Below are positions 9,078-18,465 of a DNA stretch of 64,000 bases, in pieces; position 1 is the first letter of the stretch, and every line of letters starts with the position of its first letter. The stretch is taken from positions 806,001 through 870,000 of the forward strand of contig NZ_JAMXOF010000001.1 of assembly GCF_024055595.1 (NCBI RefSeq), given 5' to 3'. Below the pieces are notes generated by a model that made no database searches, was not told the origin of the DNA, and saw only the letters and a list, made by a program, of their open reading frames with translations. The DNA is from Mucilaginibacter aurantiaciroseus. GTDB lineage: Bacteria; Bacteroidota; Bacteroidia; Sphingobacteriales; Sphingobacteriaceae. The translations under genes were made by a program, and so were the position numbers.

Positions 9078-10457
9078 ATGAACCATAAAGACACAAACTT
9101 ATTCAGAATCTTTTTTTCTTTTTCAGATCTTTTTGCGCTAAACCTGATTAGCTTGATTTTAATACACCAGTTTAACCTGCTGGTATCTAATTCCTATGAT
9201 TACACAGTTTTCTGTCTTTTTAATAATATGGTATGGATAATCTGCTCCTATGCTACAGGTATTTACATACAGGATAAGATGCTGGATCATAAAAGGCTAT
9301 TTTACCGGACATTTATTGCTTTCTCTTTTTTTCTAAGCATAGATTTCGTTTTTATCGTTTTTTCTCAATCCCATTATAACAGGGTATTTATACTATACTG
9401 CCTGCTCTTATTTCTCACTTTTATGATGCTAAGCAGATATCTGTTTAAGCTTATAACCATTTACATGTACAAACAGGAAGAATACCAAAAGAAGGTCATA
9501 TTTATAGGCTACAATGATCTTTCTAAGCAGTTGATCACTCATTTTAAGTCTAATAAAACAGCAATTGTAATAAACGGGTTTTTTGATGACCATAAATGTA
9601 GCAGTAATTCAGAATTTCCTATTCTTGGAAAAATAAACGAATGTATCTCCTATGCTAAGAAGTATAAAATAACAGAAATTTACTCCACGTTATCGCCAAA
9701 AACACATCCGGATCTATATACGATAGCCGAAATTGCAGAGCGTTGCTTTATACGCTTTAAGTTTATTCCGGATTTAAGCGACTTTGTAAGCCATAATTGC
9801 CATATTGATTTTATAGAAAATACGCCTATATTATCATTACGACGCGAACCTTTGGAGAGTATGCCGGGCCGCGTTAAAAAACGATTGTTCGATATTGCCT
9901 TCAGTAGTTTTATCATAGTTTTTGTATTGTCGTGGTTGATCCCTTTACTGGCAGTATTTATTTTATTGGATTCAAACGGGCCCGTTTTTTTTACACAGAT
10001 CAGGTCGGGAAAAAAGAACCTTCCATTTCTGTGCTTAAAGTTACGAACGTTAAAGGTTAACCGCGAAGCGGATACTCTGCAAGTTACCCGTGATGATGAC
10101 CGTATAACCAAGGTTGGGCAATTTTTGAGAAAAACAAACTTAGATGAAATGCCGCAATTTTTTAATGTGTTGCTTGGCAATATGTCCATAGTTGGGTCGC
10201 GGCCACACATGCTTAAACACACCGAAGAATACTCAAAATTACAGAACGATTATATGGCTAGGCACTACATAAAGCCTGGTATAACAGGTTGGGCCCAGGT
10301 TAATGGTCACCGAGGCGAAATTAAGCACTATGAGCAATTAAAAAGCCGCGTGGAGCATGATATATGGTATTTAGAGAACTGGAATATATGGTTGGATATC
10401 CGTATTGTTTTCCTGACATTATTTTCGACTATCAAGGGCGATAAAAATGCGTTTTAG
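9078..10457 (+). CDS. Polyprenyl-phosphate sugar-1-phosphate transferase (WcaJ/Pgl-type initiating enzyme)
   Basis: A 459-aa membrane protein. Four or so hydrophobic N-terminal segments (about 12-125) are followed by a Rossmann-like CoA-binding domain (KVIFIGYNDLSKQ at about 140) and a C-terminal bacterial sugar transferase domain. The latter shows KKRLFDIAFS, one membrane-anchoring helix, LKLRTLK, TNLDEMPQF, MSIVGSRP and the PGITGWAQVNG motif. This family transfers hexose-1-phosphate onto undecaprenyl phosphate and starts exopolysaccharide repeat-unit synthesis. It is convergent with the minus-strand glycosyltransferase block, with a perfect palindrome in the gap. Confidence 0.92.
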   Translation: MNHKDTNLFRIFFSFSDLFALNLISLILIHQFNLLVSNSYDYTVFCLFNNMVWIICSYATGIYIQDKMLDHKRLFYRTFIAFSFFLSIDFVFIVFSQSHYNRVFILYCLLLFLTFMMLSRYLFKLITIYMYKQEEYQKKVIFIGYNDLSKQLITHFKSNKTAIVINGFFDDHKCSSNSEFPILGKINECISYAKKYKITEIYSTLSPKTHPDLYTIAEIAERCFIRFKFIPDLSDFVSHNCHIDFIENTPILSLRREPLESMPGRVKKRLFDIAFSSFIIVFVLSWLIPLLAVFILLDSNGPVFFTQIRSGKKNLPFLCLKLRTLKVNREADTLQVTRDDDRITKVGQFLRKTNLDEMPQFFNVLLGNMSIVGSRPHMLKHTEEYSKLQNDYMARHYIKPGITGWAQVNGHRGEIKHYEQLKSRVEHDIWYLENWNIWLDIRIVFLTLFSTIKGDKNAF

Positions 10458-10465
10458 CAATCAAA

Positions 10466-10487
10466 TTCATTTGTTGCAACAAATGAA
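10466..10487. terminator. 22-bp perfect palindrome at a convergent gene end
   Basis: TTCATTTGTTG followed immediately by its exact reverse complement CAACAAATGAA, starting 9 bp after the stop of the sugar transferase gene. It lies between two convergent gene ends, so a bidirectional terminator is plausible, but the flanking T runs are short in both directions. A protein-binding site is the alternative. Confidence 0.45.
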
Positions 10488-10576
10488 AAACGTGGAACGC
10501 TTTACCACCTCTGGTGTGCTGAAGTGTAGGGCAAAGGGTTGACTGGTTGGGTAACGTGCAAAACAGGCTTTAGGTT

Positions 10577-11755
10577 TTAAACAGCAGGAAGTGCAGGAAC
10601 GAGTGCATTTTTCAAAACCAACTTGTAAATCCTCATTAATTGCTTTACATTTTTTTGGGGTGTGTAGTACTCTTGGTAACTTACAAATGCATTTTCCCTG
10701 TACAGCAACTTATCTGTTGATTTCAATTTTTCATAAAGATTGATCTTATCCTTTAGGTCAGTTACATTACCTGCTTCAAACCGGAGGCCGTTATAATGCT
10801 GTTTAATTGTATACTTTAATTGCCCAATATCCGACGCAATAATTGGTACACCAGCAGCGAACGCTTCAATAATTACCATGCCGAAGGTTTCAAACCACTG
10901 CGACGGAAATATCAGCGCGGTGGCGTCGGCTAATTGCTCATTAACAAACTTCTTATCCAAAACACCCATAAACTGAATGTTTGGATATTTTACGCTGGCG
11001 CTTATCACCTCCTGCTCCATAGGCCCCGTGCCGATAATTTTCAATGGTAACCCGCTTTCTGAAAAGGCAGTAAGTAATAAATTAACCCCCTTTTCGATAC
11101 TAAGGCGGCCAATATATAAATAATACTTTCCGGTTGCCCGCTTGGGACTTGAGCTTGTATAACAAAAATTGGGTTTAACTATTGTTGTAGCTTCAATGAA
11201 TTTGAAAGTTGATCTTGAGAATATTTTTTTTGTATCCTGACCAAGAGCGATAAATTTATTGACATATTTCCAAGTGCCTATTAACCGATGAAATATCATT
11301 GAACAACTCACCCAAAAAGTCAGGAACTTTGAATCCAAATAAGCACCTTTTAAAACGGCATTCCATGGATATGCCTGGGTTAACGAATCGGTAAAAATGC
11401 TGCCGTTAACAAACAAGGTTGCCGAAGGGCACAGTAGCCGGTAATTATGCAAAGTAAGAACAAACGGAACCTTGCATTTTTTTATGGCATATATTACCGA
11501 TGGTGAACCGGCGAAATGTAAATTATGAATATGTACGATATCCGGTTTAAAATCCCTTATCCTTTCCTTGGTCTTAACATAAGAAGAATAATTAAATGGT
11601 AACTGGATAACCTTCCAAAGGGTATGATGGGCATTTGAAAATTGCAAAACGTCCACTTCCACGTTGACAGACCGCAATAACTCCACTTCATTAGCAACTA
11701 CGGTGTCCTCCCCCCCTCTAAGCTTATAGGTAGTATGAATAACTAATACTCTCAT
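10577..11755 (-). CDS. Glycosyltransferase family 4
   Basis: A 392-aa GT-B enzyme. The N-terminal half starts with VIHTTYKLRGGEDTV (acceptor-side loop with GG) and has DIVHIHNLHF. The C-terminal donor domain has YIGRLSIEKGV and the GT4 EX7E motif in FETFGMVIIEAFAAG. Such enzymes retain anomeric configuration and add a sugar from a nucleotide donor to the lipid-linked repeat unit on the cytosolic face. It is the last gene of the minus-strand exopolysaccharide block, 15 bp after the previous glycosyltransferase. Donor and linkage are not predictable here. Confidence 0.9.
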   Translation of the reverse strand: MRVLVIHTTYKLRGGEDTVVANEVELLRSVNVEVDVLQFSNAHHTLWKVIQLPFNYSSYVKTKERIRDFKPDIVHIHNLHFAGSPSVIYAIKKCKVPFVLTLHNYRLLCPSATLFVNGSIFTDSLTQAYPWNAVLKGAYLDSKFLTFWVSCSMIFHRLIGTWKYVNKFIALGQDTKKIFSRSTFKFIEATTIVKPNFCYTSSSPKRATGKYYLYIGRLSIEKGVNLLLTAFSESGLPLKIIGTGPMEQEVISASVKYPNIQFMGVLDKKFVNEQLADATALIFPSQWFETFGMVIIEAFAAGVPIIASDIGQLKYTIKQHYNGLRFEAGNVTDLKDKINLYEKLKSTDKLLYRENAFVSYQEYYTPQKNVKQLMRIYKLVLKNALVPALPAV

Positions 11756-11770
11756 TTTTATGTCTTACTG

Positions 11771-12703
11771 CTATTGCTTAATAGCCTTTTTAATTTTCCT
11801 GGTAGCCTTAATAAACCTGTTTACTATTTGTCTGATAATTAGTGCCTTCAATCCAAAAGGTTTTTTGATCTGTCGCTGCAAATCATTAATAATTAGATCG
11901 TCATCGCAGTACTTAAAAGTTCGGTTAACCCCGCTATCTAAAGGTGTTTTCAGGAAATCCACCCCAAATGTATTTGTCGATTCTTCATCAAAACCAATGT
12001 TATTTACCTTAGATAATACCGGGTAAACTACTTTTAAATAGTTCTCCGACACATGCACCTGCAGCTGCACGTCCCATGTAGAAATTTTTCCGGAGAGTTG
12101 CTTTTTGATCATTCTCCCCAAGTCATATCCTTCCTCATTCAAACGATATATAAAGCCGGGAGAATGGTCTATCATGCCTTGAAGCTCTTTAGGGTCCCAA
12201 ATAACGTTAGTAAAACGATCAGACCACCCCGCCCAGCCATAAGAACAAAACCTTTTATAGATAATAGTATCGTAGGAATAGTGACTTACGTTGATAGGAT
12301 ACACGTAGGCCGTTAAACAAAAAACTGTTTGTTTATTACGGTAAAAATTAAGCCCGTCCATCAGGAACTTTATATAGTTAGCAGAAACTATCAAGTCATC
12401 TTCCACTATTATAAACTCGTCATAATTATCGCACAAAAATTTAAGCCCATCCTGAAAATTTGGACCTGTACTAAAATTCCTATCCCTGAAATGTTTAATT
12501 ACATTTCTGAATCCTGTTATGGTGTTGATGTGATCGCGCGTTTCCAGCACGCCGGGTTTATCAGCCTCACCCTTGTACCCATCACTAAAAAATACAATAT
12601 CCATATTACTGCATTCGGGGTTTTTTAACAATGAGCTTATGCATCGTTTAAGTTTATTTGCCCGGCTGTAGCAAAAAACACCGATAATTATCTTTCTCTC
12701 CAT
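11771..12703 (-). CDS. GT-A glycosyltransferase of the exopolysaccharide cluster
   Basis: A 310-aa protein with a GT-A start (IGVFCYSRANKLKRCISSL) and an acidic metal-binding motif in FIIVEDDLIVS. It resembles glycosyltransferases of the GNT-I/GT2-like sort, with SYGWAGWSDRF in the middle as a probable acceptor-site segment. It is packed between two other glycosyltransferase genes (5 bp from the upstream one), which supports co-transcription and a role in repeat-unit assembly. Specificity is unknown. No membrane segment is seen. Confidence 0.8.
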   Translation of the reverse strand: MERKIIIGVFCYSRANKLKRCISSLLKNPECSNMDIVFFSDGYKGEADKPGVLETRDHINTITGFRNVIKHFRDRNFSTGPNFQDGLKFLCDNYDEFIIVEDDLIVSANYIKFLMDGLNFYRNKQTVFCLTAYVYPINVSHYSYDTIIYKRFCSYGWAGWSDRFTNVIWDPKELQGMIDHSPGFIYRLNEEGYDLGRMIKKQLSGKISTWDVQLQVHVSENYLKVVYPVLSKVNNIGFDEESTNTFGVDFLKTPLDSGVNRTFKYCDDDLIINDLQRQIKKPFGLKALIIRQIVNRFIKATRKIKKAIKQ

Positions 12704-12708
12704 TTCAG

Positions 12709-13554
12709 CTAACCTTTAAGCTTTGCCCACATTACCGGGAATAGCGTTTTTATCCATAATTTAATAAATGCCGCAGGAAGATGCAGCGGGAAATGTAATT
12801 TTACAAACTGCAAATACTCATTATAAGCCAAGCCCTTAGGGCTTTTAAGGTATTTTAAACGCTCACTTAAGGATACCTTTTCCGGCTGCCAGTTTTGGTC
12901 ATGATCATCAGTGCAATGGCCAAGTACGCCAGGCACAACAACAACCTTAAACCCTGCTTTTTTTGCGCTTAATGAATAATCAAAATCGGCTATGCAATGC
13001 GTATATTTATCAGACAGTATTCCAATTTTATCCACTACCTCTTGCGGAACCAGCATAATATTGGCGTTTGCCATGTCACACTCTAGGTATTCATTGTCAC
13101 TGAAAATATTATAACACTGAACTTTATTTTTATTGTAAAGCTTTTGTCCGCCATAGGATATTTTTCCCCATAGATCATCCCTCGTACTTCCTACACATAT
13201 GGCCGGTAATGCCTCTTTGTCTGAGTTGTAATATTCCAGTAATCTTGCTATTGCCAACTCATCTAAAATGGTGTCATCGTTAAGCAGCAGGTACTGATCC
13301 GGAGCTGTCTTCCGCGCCTCATTCCATGAATTGCGCATGCCACCAGCCCAAAAAAGCGAACCGCTTCCTTTGAAAATATTAACAAATGGAAACTCGTTGA
13401 TCACCGCTTCGACGGTATCATCTGTCGATGCATCGTCGGTAATAAATACATCGAACTCAACATGATCTATATTTTTTTGCTTGACCAGGCTGCTTAAGCA
13501 CGATAGTGTTTTTTCCCTCCGGTTGAAGGTGGCTAAGAGTATTGCGATTTTCAT
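12709..13554 (-). CDS. Glycosyltransferase family 2
   Basis: A 281-aa inverting GT-A enzyme. It opens with IAILLATFNRREKT, contains FITDDASTDDTVEA (nucleotide-binding Asp), and has the metal-binding LLNDDTIL. A basic C-terminal helix (LPAAFIKLWIKTLFPVMW) may attach it to the membrane. It sits in the uninterrupted minus-strand block downstream of the unknown GT-A-like gene and upstream of the GT at 11771. The donor sugar is not predictable. Confidence 0.88.
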   Translation of the reverse strand: MKIAILLATFNRREKTLSCLSSLVKQKNIDHVEFDVFITDDASTDDTVEAVINEFPFVNIFKGSGSLFWAGGMRNSWNEARKTAPDQYLLLNDDTILDELAIARLLEYYNSDKEALPAICVGSTRDDLWGKISYGGQKLYNKNKVQCYNIFSDNEYLECDMANANIMLVPQEVVDKIGILSDKYTHCIADFDYSLSAKKAGFKVVVVPGVLGHCTDDHDQNWQPEKVSLSERLKYLKSPKGLAYNEYLQFVKLHFPLHLPAAFIKLWIKTLFPVMWAKLKG

Positions 13555-13581
13555 AATTTAAAGCTGTTTGATAAATATTGA

Positions 13582-14649
13582 TTAAACACTTTCCAGTAGT
13601 TTGCTTATAAACGGCGCCTTCCTTGCCCGTTTGCTTATCGCTCTGTAATAGCTGCTTGAGTAATATTTTATTTTCATTAATGGTGATAAATACGGTATTC
13701 CAAGAGTTTTTGAAGTCATATTAGTATATTCATGGCTGGTTAAGTTCAAGCCATAATCTGGCAGCATGTTAATTATCATGCGGTATAAATCTGTCAGGCC
13801 ATACGTTTTCTCCGAGGGCAAGTGCCAAACAACCAACTCCATATCCGACTCATCTACATTTCTGTAAAAAACCGGGTTAGTCCATATTCTTTTCATTAAG
13901 CTACGGCTTAGGCTTGCCTTAAAACCATTTTTGTAATAGATATAACTTAGCGTTTGGGCCTCTTCATTAAACTTGGGCAGGTTTAAACTGAAGCGGACCA
14001 GCATTTTGGCCCACACTATTAAAAATTCAGAGAAGATGATCTGAATATTCTTAACATTCGCTAAAAAAAATTCTCCCAAATGATAGCCGGGTATAGTATC
14101 GATAGGTTTTCTTAACAACGACTGGTACAAAACCTTCATATCTTTCCTGCTTAGTCCATGTATTACCAGGTCCGTAGTACAATCGTCTTCAAAAGATAGA
14201 AAGCCATTGTTCTTCTCACCAGCCTCGAACAACGCTGCCGCCGGTTTAAGAAAAATGCAGTCAGAATCTAAAATCATGTAGGTATCAGCAGGGTTATTGT
14301 TGTTTTTTGAGATGTACTCCAAGATAGAGAACTCGTAAAATTGATTTTGGAACATCCCAAAATATCCCTTTGGCGTTTTATATTTTAAGTCGGTATATAC
14401 AACTTCAACCTGCAGGTGTTCCAGCATATCAACCACATTTCTATCATCCAAAAAAGGCAGCAGCTTTACATTGGTAAATAACAGGTGCCTTTCATTTTTA
14501 TTAAAGCGTTTACTGGTAGCATAAAATAAAACGATACAACGCCAGTAGATATCCTGATGCTGCTTGCTGGATGATTTTTGCCCTGTTTGCGGAAAGATGC
14601 TTTCTTCCCCTTTTTCATCGGCACAAAACCAGGTACATATATAATTCAT
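13582..14649 (-). CDS. Probable GT-A-fold transferase, family not recognised
   Basis: A 355-aa protein with no family I can name with confidence. A DxD-type motif occurs in YMILDSDCIFLKP, preceded by HLLFTNVKLLPF and NQFYEFSILEYI, the arrangement seen in nucleotide-diphospho-sugar transferases that start from a reported hexose-binding GT-A fold. The C-terminus is basic (KRARKAP). It lies 17 bp downstream of the Wzy-like polymerase gene and 27 bp upstream of a GT2, so a role in the same repeat unit is likely. It could instead modify the polymer. Confidence 0.6.
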   Translation of the reverse strand: MNYICTWFCADEKGEESIFPQTGQKSSSKQHQDIYWRCIVLFYATSKRFNKNERHLLFTNVKLLPFLDDRNVVDMLEHLQVEVVYTDLKYKTPKGYFGMFQNQFYEFSILEYISKNNNNPADTYMILDSDCIFLKPAAALFEAGEKNNGFLSFEDDCTTDLVIHGLSRKDMKVLYQSLLRKPIDTIPGYHLGEFFLANVKNIQIIFSEFLIVWAKMLVRFSLNLPKFNEEAQTLSYIYYKNGFKASLSRSLMKRIWTNPVFYRNVDESDMELVVWHLPSEKTYGLTDLYRMIINMLPDYGLNLTSHEYTNMTSKTLGIPYLSPLMKIKYYSSSYYRAISKRARKAPFISKLLESV

Positions 14650-14666
14650 TACAGTATTTTTAAATG

Positions 14667-15962
14667 TTAATAGATCGATAATTCTTCAGTGTGTACTTCC
14701 TCATATGGTTGATTCTGGTCATCAATAGTTTCCACAGGTGGTCTTTTCTCTAAATAGTATAAACACAAGCCAACATGGCCCCAAAATATCAGCGTCAAAA
14801 CATAGCTGAATGAAAAAACGAGCCCCGACATTGAAAAGGCAATGAGAATTATTGAATCCCGGCTTAGTATTTTGCTGAAAGCTTTAAATGATAGATATAT
14901 TAGGAACCAGTATTTTAATAATAAGCCAACAATTCCTTCGTAAAAAAGCATTTCTACATATCCTTCGTGGAAATGCTGCCCTGATTTTTCGGGCCACCAG
15001 TCAACTAACGGATTTGACATTTCGAAGCCTTCGAAAGTCCAGCCGAAAAGAGGCCTCTTTGTAAAAAGAGCCAGATAAATATCACTTTGATCGGCCCTAA
15101 ACCTACCTGTTCCTCCTTCTTGTGTAGGGTTAAAAATTTCGCTGAACCTATTGGACATGAAGCCTGTAAACCCAGGCGATACTATGGATAAAATGAGTAC
15201 TGCAAAAACTCCTACGGCCAGCGCAATTGCCATGATATTAAAGAACCTGGGTATGGTTAATTGCTTGTTCCGGATGGTGGCAATTAAAAATATAACCAAT
15301 GCCACAATTGCACTTGCCCAAACTGATCTGTGCTGGTGTATTACAATAACTATAAAGCAAAATGCAAAAGGAATAAGATGATTAAGCTTTTTAGTTTCTA
15401 AAAACTTGCTGAAATACCACAACAATGGTATGATCATCATTAATATGGAGTGTGCGTGGATGATACGGCTATCGCCCGAGAAGGGGCCATAATCAGCCAT
15501 ATCAACACTTGCGAGGCTAAAGGAAAATCCCCTGCCATAAATGATCATGAAAACCACGTAGACACCGATGTAAAACTTGGCCAAAAACTCTAATAGATCC
15601 AGTTCAAGTGACCGACAGATGCATTTAATGAATATGGTATAAACCACCGGAAATAATATGGTGAACATAGTAAGCTGCTCAAATGGCTTGCTGAATTTAA
15701 AAAGGGATTCAAAGACCAGTTTGATTATAACGAAGCAAAATAACCCGATGTATATTTTCTCGTTTCTTTTAAGGTTGGTAAAATTATAAAGCACAAAACC
15801 AAAAATCAGCAGGCTCATCCCTTTTTCAAAGGCAAGTTCGATAAGCGAATTTGGGACCACCAACCACGAGAAAATATTCTCCATCAATAAATAAGTGAAG
15901 AGTATGACCAGCATTTCCTTTACATAAAACTGGTAGCCAAATATTTTAATAATGCGGTTCAT
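14667..15962 (-). CDS. O-antigen ligase/Wzy-type polysaccharide polymerase
   Basis: A 431-aa integral membrane protein with about ten hydrophobic segments. The large periplasmic loop lies at roughly residues 265-325 and contains FSEIFNPTQEGGTGRFRADQ and GWTFEGFEMSNP, followed by HFHEGYVEMLFYEGIVGLLL, the typical WzyC/O-antigen ligase pattern with a conserved H and E. It would join repeat units on the outer face of the inner membrane after Wzx flipping. The C-terminal tail is hydrophilic. Because the locus also has Wzx and a Wzc-like kinase, polymerase is a better reading than ligase. Confidence 0.85.
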   Translation of the reverse strand: MNRIIKIFGYQFYVKEMLVILFTYLLMENIFSWLVVPNSLIELAFEKGMSLLIFGFVLYNFTNLKRNEKIYIGLFCFVIIKLVFESLFKFSKPFEQLTMFTILFPVVYTIFIKCICRSLELDLLEFLAKFYIGVYVVFMIIYGRGFSFSLASVDMADYGPFSGDSRIIHAHSILMMIIPLLWYFSKFLETKKLNHLIPFAFCFIVIVIHQHRSVWASAIVALVIFLIATIRNKQLTIPRFFNIMAIALAVGVFAVLILSIVSPGFTGFMSNRFSEIFNPTQEGGTGRFRADQSDIYLALFTKRPLFGWTFEGFEMSNPLVDWWPEKSGQHFHEGYVEMLFYEGIVGLLLKYWFLIYLSFKAFSKILSRDSIILIAFSMSGLVFSFSYVLTLIFWGHVGLCLYYLEKRPPVETIDDQNQPYEEVHTEELSIY

Positions 15963-16001
15963 TTAATTTTGATCGTTAGTCTTGAGTAGCTCAATTGTTG
16001 T

Positions 16002-16778
16002 TTACGCCTTGTTTAAATTCAAATAACCAAAGAGCCTTCTCTTTACCTTTGAAATTAAATGTGTTACCTGTATTAAATTCAAAAGGGTGTTTAGCATGAT
16101 AACCTTGATGCTGCGCCGGTCATCGATCCATTCAATTTTCTTTTCGTTTTCCAGGTACATAGTTTGAAGAATATCCTCTTTCTCCGGTGTAATACTCCGG
16201 TACAGTTCGGCCTTTTTATCCACTATCTCTTTATTTATGTATCCCAAATGTTTTAGCCGGTAGTCTGTACCCCTTCTTAAACCACTAATGCCCTTAACAT
16301 TTGGCGAATCGATAATTAAGTCTTGGAAATATCCGGATGGATCTTCCCGCCACAACAGCCTATCGTGCCCGGATGAATAATTTAACCTGAACCATGATCC
16401 TGCAAAATGTTCACGGTCGATAAAATGAAAGCGTCTGAACGCGTATTTGTTAATAACCCGGCTGCTCATTAACCTATCAAAATGCTGCCTAGTGAGTTGT
16501 GGTTCAAAAATCTCATCAACATCGATCCACAAACACCAATCGGGATCACGCTTACGGGCATGATCGTACATCAAATTTTTATCCCGTCCTTCGTTAAAAC
16601 CCTCGGTGCGTATAATATCGACAACCTTGGGATGCGCCTTTAATATTTCATAAGTACCATCGGTCGATCCATTGTCCAAAACAACGATCTCATCTGCAAG
16701 CGTTTCCATACGGGCAAGCCATTCATCAACAAAGAGTATTCCATCCTTAATGCGCAACATCACTACTAATTTTGCCAT
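16002..16778 (-). CDS. Glycosyltransferase family 2
   Basis: A 258-aa GT-A protein with the N-terminal motif VVLDNGSTDGTYEI, an acidic metal site WIDVDEIFEP, and LKHLGYINKE. This is the arrangement of GT2 enzymes that act early in surface-polysaccharide synthesis. The C-terminal basic amphipathic end (LISKVKRRLFGYLNL) could touch the membrane. It lies between the Wzx and Wzy genes in the minus-strand block, with gaps of about 30-40 bp. Donor unknown. Confidence 0.88.
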   Translation of the reverse strand: MAKLVVMLRIKDGILFVDEWLARMETLADEIVVLDNGSTDGTYEILKAHPKVVDIIRTEGFNEGRDKNLMYDHARKRDPDWCLWIDVDEIFEPQLTRQHFDRLMSSRVINKYAFRRFHFIDREHFAGSWFRLNYSSGHDRLLWREDPSGYFQDLIIDSPNVKGISGLRRGTDYRLKHLGYINKEIVDKKAELYRSITPEKEDILQTMYLENEKKIEWIDDRRSIKVIMLNTLLNLIQVTHLISKVKRRLFGYLNLNKA

Positions 16779-16810
16779 GGGTTAGCTATGTAAAAAATTA
16801 TTTCTTATTG

Positions 16811-18331
16811 TCAACAAATTCCCGGGCGCATACTTTTAATAATATTTATGACTTCGGTGCGCAACACCTGGTCGGCAGTTAGAACAATTGTTATAAACAG
16901 CAGCATAAATATTCCGCCGTTGAGCATTAACTTAATTATATGCATATCGGGTTGAATCAGTTGGTTAACAGCAAAATGGCATCCCGCTTCCACTATGAGC
17001 ATCACCGGGACCAATATAACCCAAAGGCCAAGGGTGCTTTTAATTATTGCAGGCTCCAGGTAGCCAAGCTTAATAAGCCTGAAGGAGAACAAGGAAAAGT
17101 CTATTAAAATATTCCCGGCCAGCATTACTGATAATATACCCGGGATGCCATATTGCCTGGCGGATACATAATATAAAACTCCAATTATTAAACCTTTTAA
17201 AATATTTACCAGGCTGTTCATTTTTATATCGCCCAACGCGTAACCTATATTTGCCATAAAGTATCCTATTAAGCCGAAGAAGAAATTGGCAACCAATAAG
17301 TAAATAATAGTATCGCCGGCATACTTCCCTGTTCCTGTCCATGCCGTAATTAGTTCGCGGTAGTTAAAACAGAATACCAACGCCATGAAAAGAGCGGCAT
17401 ACGAGTAATATTTAAATTGTGTAGTAATTAAGTTGATGATACCTGCCCGGTCTCCCGTTCCGCTGGCGTGAGATATAGAGGGCATTAAGGCCACCGAATG
17501 GCGGCCGACAAGCGATTGAGTCATTTGGATAGGCCGTTTATTGATCTCGAATATGGTGATCATTGAGGGAGGTATAAACCGGGCCAGCACAATAGTGTCC
17601 ATGCTTGCCGAAAAGCCACCAATGATACTTGCCAATGATGTAAATGAAAAAATACGGATGAATTTTTTGAAATGAGCGTTTTCAAAAATGATCTCCATAC
17701 CATTCCTATTGAGCACAGTTTTAAGTGTAGAAAAGTTGTAGATGTTTATAAATACCGCCCTGCACAAATTGGCAAATGCTATGGATATAATTCCAAAGCC
17801 GTAAATGAGCAATGTTATATTAATAACAAAGAACAAGATATTAGCCAGTATAGAACTTATAGCCACCTGAGACGCGTTTTGCAACCCCTGGTTGATGCCA
17901 GACATGCTAAAAGAAGTAAGTGTCATTCCGGTAGAGATGATAGTAATGAAAAGTGCAATTTGCAAATTGGGATATTTGGAAACGTCTTTATTAATAATAA
18001 GCCCAATGAGCGAATAAAATACAAAACCTGCTACTATGGCCAATAACAAAATTAACCCTGCGGCAATAAGGCCCGATCCTATGGTTTTGCTAACTTCATC
18101 ATTTAACTTTTTACCTCTTAACTCGGCAATTTTTTGCTGCAATACCTCTCCGATCCCCGGATCTATCAAAGTCATCCACGCAAGTATATTGCCTGTTGCA
18201 AGCCAAACACCTAAAGTACTGGCATCAATTTTCTTCAAATAAAAAGGCAACAAAATAATGGAGTTGATAATGTTGGTTATTACATATCCATACTGAAAAA
18301 TAAAATTCCACCTTAATGTCTTCTTGTCCAT
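16811..18331 (-). CDS. Wzx-type polysaccharide flippase (MOP superfamily)
   Basis: A 506-aa protein with about 12-14 predicted membrane helices and the usual length of Wzx/RfbX transporters. The first helices (NFIFQYGYVITNIINSIILL) and LGVWLATGNILAWMTLIDPGIG match the family layout. It would move the lipid-linked repeat unit across the inner membrane for polymerisation. Upstream is the Wzc-like kinase and downstream a GT2, consistent with one long operon. Substrate specificity is not readable from the sequence. Confidence 0.87.
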   Translation of the reverse strand: MDKKTLRWNFIFQYGYVITNIINSIILLPFYLKKIDASTLGVWLATGNILAWMTLIDPGIGEVLQQKIAELRGKKLNDEVSKTIGSGLIAAGLILLLAIVAGFVFYSLIGLIINKDVSKYPNLQIALFITIISTGMTLTSFSMSGINQGLQNASQVAISSILANILFFVINITLLIYGFGIISIAFANLCRAVFINIYNFSTLKTVLNRNGMEIIFENAHFKKFIRIFSFTSLASIIGGFSASMDTIVLARFIPPSMITIFEINKRPIQMTQSLVGRHSVALMPSISHASGTGDRAGIINLITTQFKYYSYAALFMALVFCFNYRELITAWTGTGKYAGDTIIYLLVANFFFGLIGYFMANIGYALGDIKMNSLVNILKGLIIGVLYYVSARQYGIPGILSVMLAGNILIDFSLFSFRLIKLGYLEPAIIKSTLGLWVILVPVMLIVEAGCHFAVNQLIQPDMHIIKLMLNGGIFMLLFITIVLTADQVLRTEVINIIKSMRPGIC

Positions 18332-18371
18332 TTTGCGTAAACCCTATCGATGTTTTAGAGATTTCTTTATT

Positions 18372-18429
18372 GATCATTCCAGGTGATCAAATGATCTTTT
18401 CAATTGACCGGATCATACGTGGTAAGATC
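18372..18429. repeat. Cluster of five GATC sites between the kinase and flippase genes
   Basis: GATC occurs at 18372, 18385, 18393, 18411 and 18426, mostly as GATCA, within 58 bp of the 134-bp gap between the Wzc-like kinase and the flippase. The spacing is irregular. It may be an RNA structure or a binding region within the operon. Function unknown. Confidence 0.3.
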
Positions 18430-18465
18430 ATGCGATTTTTTTAATTAGGATAGTAATGAAAGCCA

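Noticed and set aside
9680..10222. 180-codon minus-strand frame opposite the sugar transferase
   Set aside because: It is the shadow of a strongly supported family domain on the plus strand and has no recognisable motifs.
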